DNA of 32,778 nucleotides, taken from the NCBI GenBank assembly GCA_016285215.1, contig JAEEQI010000004.1, positions 1 to 32,778 of the forward strand, given 5' to 3'. Under the pieces are notes generated by a model that made no database searches, was not told the DNA's origin, and saw nothing but the letters and a program-made list of their open reading frames with translations. The position numbers and the translations under genes are program-made. This document shows, piece by piece, positions 28,591-32,778 of this stretch; the stretch's first letter is position 1; each line of letters begins with the position of its first letter. This DNA comes from Bacteroidales bacterium (GTDB taxonomy: Bacteria > Bacteroidota > Bacteroidia > Bacteroidales > UBA932).

Positions 28591-31030
28591 CTTCCTTGGG
28601 CTGGGCCTTTTCTACCTCGGCCTTGGAGGTGCCTTGGGTAGTGGTGTAGGCAGTGGGATTGCGGAAGCCCAGCAGGAAGGACTTCACGTCCATCCGCTTC
28701 TTGCCGGCCAGCTGGAGGTCCGTGATGGCAATGGCGCCGTCCTGGGTAGCAATGGCCAGGTACGTCTTGCCGTCGGACAGCACGGTGCCGGGTGCGGCGT
28801 GGAGGTCTTCCCGGATTTCTCCAAAGTAAATCTTGAGCTGGACGGGTTCTCCGCCGCCTTCCGGTACCAGTTCGGTGAAGGCGCAGGGGAAGGGGGAGAG
28901 ACCGCGGATGAGGTTGTAGACGTGTTTGGACGTGTCGTTCCAGTCAATATGCTGGAGCTCACGGGTGAGCTTGGGAGCGGGCTTGAGGAGCTCGGAACCC
29001 TGGATGAAGCTGCGCTGAACACGCAGTTCCACATTCTTCTGGATAAGGCCCTCCACCGTTTCCACCACCAGCGTGGAGCCCAGCTCCATAAGCTTGTCGT
29101 GGAGGTCTCCGGCGGTGTCGGTGGGCTCCACGTGGCACTCGGAGCGGAGGATGATGCCGCCGGTGTCAATCTTGTGGTCAATCATAAAGGTGGTGACACC
29201 GGAGATGTTTTCTCCGTTGATCACGGCCCAGTTGATGGGGGCGGCGCCGCGGTACTGCGGCAGCAGAGCGGCGTGCAGGTTAAAGGTGCCCAGCTTGGGC
29301 ATACTCCACACCACCTCCGGCAGCATACGGAAACCCACCACCACAAACAGATCGGCCTTCCAGGCTGCGAGGGCCTTGAGGAACTCCTCGTCCTTGAGCT
29401 TCTCCGGCTGCAGCAGCGGCAGCTCGTGCGCCACGGCGTATTTCTTGACGGCGCTTTCGTTCATCTTGAGGCCGCGGCCGGAGGGCTTGTCGGGTACGGT
29501 AACCACGCCCACCACTTTGTAACCGGCCTTCTGCAGGGCCTCCAGCGGACCCACCGAGAACTCCGGCGTGCCCATATATACTATACGTGTCTTTCTGAAC
29601 ATACGAATGAATTGACTCTTGATTTTGCGGAAGCCGGCCTTGAGCAGGTCCATATTGAACAGGCTGGAATCCTGCACGGCCTTGACGGTGAGGATGCCGC
29701 CTATCGGCGCCAATACAAAGGCCGAAATGAACTTTCCAATAAAGGCCGAAGTGACACCGTTGTTGCCCAGGCGCTCTCCAATGATGTCAATGACCCAGTA
29801 GAGCACGAAGAACAACATAGATATGATGGCCGGAGCGCCCAGACCACCCTTCTTGAGAATGGCACCCACCGGCGCACCAATGAAGAAGAGCAGCAGGCAG
29901 GCCAGGGCCTGGGCATACTTCTTCCAGATTTCCACGTTGGTACGGTGGATCAGGTGGGTATAGTTGGACGACTCCATCACCTGGTTGTTGGCGGTGGTGG
30001 AATATTGCTTGGCGCCAGAGATTGCGCTGTCGTAGGCCCTTTTCTTGTCGTTGAGGCTTTTCCAGGGACCGTTGGTATGCACGTCCATCACCGTGGAGGA
30101 GACGGAACGCCAGCTGGTATCCAGCTGCTTGCGGTTGTCAATGACGCCGTTGCGGAGGAACTCTTCCACGTGGCGGCGCGTACCGTCGTCCACCAGGGTC
30201 TGGAGGGAGTCGCGTCCGTTGTGGAGAGACTTGAGGTTCATAGAGCGGACCTGCTCTCCGTAGCGGGCACTGTCGGACTGGTGGTAGGCGTAGTTCTCCA
30301 GCGAAATCACCATCTCCTGGCGGGAGAAGGCCACACGCTGCAGAGTCAAGGTGGTATCCTTGTATTTGCGCGTGTTCTCTTCCTGATAGCTTATGCCGTC
30401 GTACATAGTGAAGGTCAGGTAATCCTTGACCTTGGACATCTTGATGATGCCGCTGTCGGCCACCGTGATGCGGGTATTGCCCTTGGAGGCGCTGTGGTCG
30501 TAGACCTGGATGTTGTACATCATCCCGGTCTCCTTGTCACGCCTTTCCACGCGCAGGATGTAGCCCTCGATACCGTCGTAGAAGATGCCCGTGGGAATCT
30601 TGATCTCACTTTTGGTGCGGCGGATATCGTCGCGCATAGTGTAGATCTGGTTGATGGAGTAGGGGACCAGGCGGTCTCCCACAAAGAAGGCGCCCACGCA
30701 GATGAGCAGGCTGATGGCGGTCATAGGGGCGAGCACGCGGGTAAGCGAGATGCCCGAAGCCTTGATGGCCGTGAGCTCAAACTTTTCACCCATATCGCCC
30801 AGCGCCATCATAGAGCTGAGCAGGGTGGCCAGCGGTATGGCCAGGGGGAGCACTTGGCAGCTGCCCCACATCATAAACTCAAGGATCACCTTGAATTCCA
30901 GGCCCTTGCCCACCAGCTCATCTATGTACACCCAGAGAAACTGCATGGCCAGAATAAACACCACAATCCCCAGCGTGGCCAAAAACGGCACGCCAAAAGA
31001 TTTGATGATGAATTTATCCAGCCTTTTCAT
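28583..31030 (-). CDS. fmt: LptF/LptG-family permease fused to methionyl-tRNA formyltransferase
   Basis: A single frame of 815 residues holds two complete proteins. Residues 1 to about 475 are an LptF/LptG (YjgP/YjgQ) permease: three membrane helices (about 9-32, 52-78, 98-118), a periplasmic jellyroll of about 240 residues, and three more helices (about 373-393, 400-420, 428-450). These proteins form the lipopolysaccharide exporter LptB2FG. Residues 477 to 815 are methionyl-tRNA formyltransferase, which formylates initiator tRNA: TRIVYMGTPEFSVGPLEAL, the folate and catalytic segment FNLHAALLPQYRGAAPINW (Asn584, His586) and IDTGGIIL (Asp622). Met477 (29602) would be the normal Fmt start, giving 339 residues. 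No stop codon separates the halves, so either this is a real fusion or Fmt starts internally. thiN overlaps its end. Confidence 0.85.
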   Translation of the reverse strand: MKRLDKFIIKSFGVPFLATLGIVVFILAMQFLWVYIDELVGKGLEFKVILEFMMWGSCQVLPLAIPLATLLSSMMALGDMGEKFELTAIKASGISLTRVLAPMTAISLLICVGAFFVGDRLVPYSINQIYTMRDDIRRTKSEIKIPTGIFYDGIEGYILRVERRDKETGMMYNIQVYDHSASKGNTRITVADSGIIKMSKVKDYLTFTMYDGISYQEENTRKYKDTTLTLQRVAFSRQEMVISLENYAYHQSDSARYGEQVRSMNLKSLHNGRDSLQTLVDDGTRRHVEEFLRNGVIDNRKQLDTSWRSVSSTVMDVHTNGPWKSLNDKKRAYDSAISGAKQYSTTANNQVMESSNYTHLIHRTNVEIWKKYAQALACLLLFFIGAPVGAILKKGGLGAPAIISMLFFVLYWVIDIIGERLGNNGVTSAFIGKFISAFVLAPIGGILTVKAVQDSSLFNMDLLKAGFRKIKSQFIRMFRKTRIVYMGTPEFSVGPLEALQKAGYKVVGVVTVPDKPSGRGLKMNESAVKKYAVAHELPLLQPEKLKDEEFLKALAAWKADLFVVVGFRMLPEVVWSMPKLGTFNLHAALLPQYRGAAPINWAVINGENISGVTTFMIDHKIDTGGIILRSECHVEPTDTAGDLHDKLMELGSTLVVETVEGLIQKNVELRVQRSFIQGSELLKPAPKLTRELQHIDWNDTSKHVYNLIRGLSPFPCAFTELVPEGGGEPVQLKIYFGEIREDLHAAPGTVLSDGKTYLAIATQDGAIAITDLQLAGKKRMDVKSFLLGFRNPTAYTTTQGTSKAEVEKAQPKEDE

Positions 31031-31038
31031 TGGGCGTT

Positions 31039-31059
31039 ATACCCGGCTTGACCGGGTAT
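31039..31059 (-). promoter_or_regulatory. Intercistronic hairpin between alaS and the lptF/G-fmt gene
   Basis: ATACCCGG - 5-nt loop - CCGGGTAT is a perfect 8-bp stem filling most of the 30-bp gap between the alaS stop and the ATG at 31030. It has no U-tract on either strand, so it is not a standard terminator. It could mark an mRNA processing or stability site or limit translation of the downstream start 8 nt away. Confidence 0.55.
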
Positions 31060-31060
31060 C

Positions 31061-32778
31061 TTATGCAGTAGCTACTTCTACAAGCTTGTTAAGGGCATCG
31101 GTGAGGCCTTCTACCAGACGGCCGCCGGCGGTTGCCAGGCCGGGCTGTCCGCCGCCGCCGCCCTGGATGAACTTGGCGGCTTCGCGGATGTCCTTACCGG
31201 CGTTCTTGCCCTTGGCCACGAGGTCGTTGGAGTACATCAGCAGCAGGTTGGGCTTGTCGTCGTAGGAGAAGGCGCCGGCCAGCACAAAGTTCTGGACCTT
31301 TTTCTGCAAAAGCAGGGCCACGTTGCGGGCCAGGGCCGGATCTACGGAAGAATCGAGGCGGACCACCTTGATGCCGTTCACATCCTGGGCCTTGGCTTCC
31401 AGCTTCTCGGCCAGGGCTGCGGCCTTCTCGGCTGCAACCACCTCCAGCTGCTTGCGGGCGTCGGAGTTTTCGGCAATCATCTTTTCAATGGCACCGGTGA
31501 GGTCCGGAACATTGTTGAACAGGCTCTTGATACCCTTCAGGAGGTCTTCCATGTTGTGGATGTTCTCCATAGCGCGGGCACCGGTGACGGCCTCAATGCG
31601 GCGTACGCCGGCGGCCACGGCACTTTCGGAAACAATCTTGAACAGGCCGATGGTGCCGGTATAAGGGGTGTGCGTGCCGCCGCAGAGTTCAATGGAATCT
31701 CCGAAGCGGACCACGCGAACCACGTCTCCGTACTTTTCTCCAAACAGGGCCATGGCACCCATGGCGCGGGCCTCTTCCATAGTGGCATCTCGCTTTTCGC
31801 AGAGCGGGAAGTTGGAGCGGATGAGTTCGTTTACGCGGGTTTCCACGAAACGCAGCTCTTCGTCGGTCATCTTCTGGAAGTGCGAGAAGTCGAAGCGGAA
31901 ATAGTCCGGTCCCACGAAGGAGCCCTTCTGCTCCACGTGCGTACCCAGGGCCAGGCGCAGGGCCTGGTGCAGCAGGTGGGTGCAGGTGTGGTTGTTCTGG
32001 ATGTGACGGCGGCGGCTGTTGTCCACCATCAGGGTATAGGCCTGGGTACTGGTGGAAGGCAGACGCTCGGCCAGATGGATGGTCAGGTTGTTCTCCTTGA
32101 CGGTGTTGAGGATCTGGATGCGCTCGCCGTTTTCACCCTCGATGAAGCCGGTATCACCTACCTGGCCGCCCATTTCGGCATAGAAAGGCGTGCGGTCGAA
32201 GACCAGCTGGAACAGTTCCTTGTTCTTCTGCTTCACGGTGCGCTGCTTCAGGAGGCGGGCTCCTTCTACGCGCAGGGTGTCGTAGCCCACGAAGACTACA
32301 TCGGCCTCTCCAAAGACCATCCAGTCTCCGAACTCGTTGGCGGTGGCGTTGCGGGCGCGCTCCTTCTGTTTCTGGAGCTCCACGTTAAAGCCTTCCAGGT
32401 CCACGGTGTAGCCCTTTTCGGAAGCAATGAGCTGGGTGAGGTCAATGGGGAATCCGTAGGTATCGTACAGTTCAAAGGCGTCGGCGCCGGCCACCGTCTT
32501 GGTGGCGGCGTTCTTGGCCATATTGTCTTCCAGCATACGGATACCGCGGTCCAGGGTGCGCAGGAAAGCGTTCTCCTCTTCCTTGATTACGTTGGTGATG
32601 AGCTTCTGCTGGGCCTTGAGCTCGGGATAGGCTTCTCCCATATCGGCCACCAGCTGGGGGATGAGGCGGCACAGGAAGGGCTCGGCAAAGCCCAGGAAGG
32701 TGTAGCCGTAGCGCACGGCGCGGCGCAGGATGCGGCGGATCACATAACCGGCCTTCACATTGGAAGGCAGCTGGCCGT
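31061..32778 (-). CDS. alaS: Alanyl-tRNA synthetase, C-terminal two thirds (cut by window edge)
   Basis: AlaRS charges tRNA-Ala. About 572 residues are visible, in an open frame through position 32778; the class II catalytic core is outside the window. It starts inside the tRNA-recognition region (GQLPSNVKAGYVIRRILRRAV), continues to the editing domain with the zinc motifs HTCTHLLHQAL and LCGGTHTPYTGTIGLFKI, and ends with the C-Ala domain, which has the glycine-rich GGGGGQPGLATAGG near its end. All visible features are normal. The GTG at 32758 is an internal Val codon, not a start. The downstream gene follows after 30 bp and may be cotranscribed. Confidence 0.95.
   Translation of the reverse strand, partial: GQLPSNVKAGYVIRRILRRAVRYGYTFLGFAEPFLCRLIPQLVADMGEAYPELKAQQKLITNVIKEEENAFLRTLDRGIRMLEDNMAKNAATKTVAGADAFELYDTYGFPIDLTQLIASEKGYTVDLEGFNVELQKQKERARNATANEFGDWMVFGEADVVFVGYDTLRVEGARLLKQRTVKQKNKELFQLVFDRTPFYAEMGGQVGDTGFIEGENGERIQILNTVKENNLTIHLAERLPSTSTQAYTLMVDNSRRRHIQNNHTCTHLLHQALRLALGTHVEQKGSFVGPDYFRFDFSHFQKMTDEELRFVETRVNELIRSNFPLCEKRDATMEEARAMGAMALFGEKYGDVVRVVRFGDSIELCGGTHTPYTGTIGLFKIVSESAVAAGVRRIEAVTGARAMENIHNMEDLLKGIKSLFNNVPDLTGAIEKMIAENSDARKQLEVVAAEKAAALAEKLEAKAQDVNGIKVVRLDSSVDPALARNVALLLQKKVQNFVLAGAFSYDDKPNLLLMYSNDLVAKGKNAGKDIREAAKFIQGGGGGQPGLATAGGRLVEGLTDALNKLVEVATA

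Noticed and set aside
28574..31051. 825-residue open frame on the plus strand
   Set aside because: It is the exact antisense of the lptF/G-fmt gene, has low-complexity His/Gly/Val-rich composition and matches no family; a shadow of GC-rich codon bias.
1..32778. CRISPR arrays, tRNA, rRNA or insertion sequences
   Set aside because: No spaced direct repeats, no tRNA cloverleaf sequence or rRNA segment, and no transposase motif or terminal repeats were found on either strand.

Overview
The window looks like an ordinary chromosomal segment of a Bacteroidota bacterium, most likely Bacteroidales, with a GC content clearly above 50 percent. The grounds are the promoter style (many intergenic gaps carry a TAnnTTTG -7 box, sometimes with a TTG 20-21 nt upstream), the absence of Shine-Dalgarno sequences, and typical gene families (mreBCD-mrdA, TopA with C-terminal repeats, DUF3109, DUF2007, a YtxH trio, TrpB2, a trihelical SdhC). 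Genus cannot be settled from the sequence alone. I see no transposase, phage, CRISPR, rRNA or tRNA signal. Coding density is very high and nearly all gaps are under 130 bp.

Layout. 1-3216 (minus): the rod-shape operon mreB-mreC-mreD-mrdA, leaving the window inside mrdA. 3294-3995 (plus): ispD, then a 100-bp gap with three GC-rich hairpins. 4096-6944 (minus): an Lrp/AsnC regulator and topA. 7056-12592 (plus): a class A penicillin-binding protein, D-Ala-D-Ala ligase and prmC, then an unrecognised lipoprotein. 12589-15207 (minus): an exported TPR protein followed by a U32-family protein. 15304-18425 (plus): an exported M16-like protein without zinc motifs and a DUF3109 protein. 18377-21056 (minus): a coiled-coil membrane protein, hemW, a small membrane protein and a DUF2007 protein. 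21123-22928 (plus): an aminopeptidase P. 22909-24520 (minus): trpB2 with its own leader and terminators. 24539-25300 (minus): sdhC without sdhAB. 25402-27959 (plus): pyrH, three small envelope genes and a secreted esterase. 27949-32778 (minus): alaS (partial), an lptF/G-fmt fused ORF, and thiamine pyrophosphokinase.

The two most interesting items are: (1) a complete ribosome-mediated tryptophan attenuator in front of trpB2, with a 16-residue leader peptide containing Trp-Trp, a leader hairpin, a perfect 12-bp terminator with six U, and an antiterminator pairing; and (2) one open reading frame that joins an LptF/LptG-family lipopolysaccharide-transport permease to methionyl-tRNA formyltransferase. 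Smaller observations are divergent promoters built on a shared palindrome, an M16-fold protein with no HxxEH, an apparently leaderless topA promoter, a strong scarcity of CATG, and several intercistronic hairpins. Many genes concern the envelope and peptidoglycan (mre/mrdA, PBP1A, Ddl, IspD for the lipid carrier, LptF/G), but they lie in separate transcription units and I do not claim they form one system.
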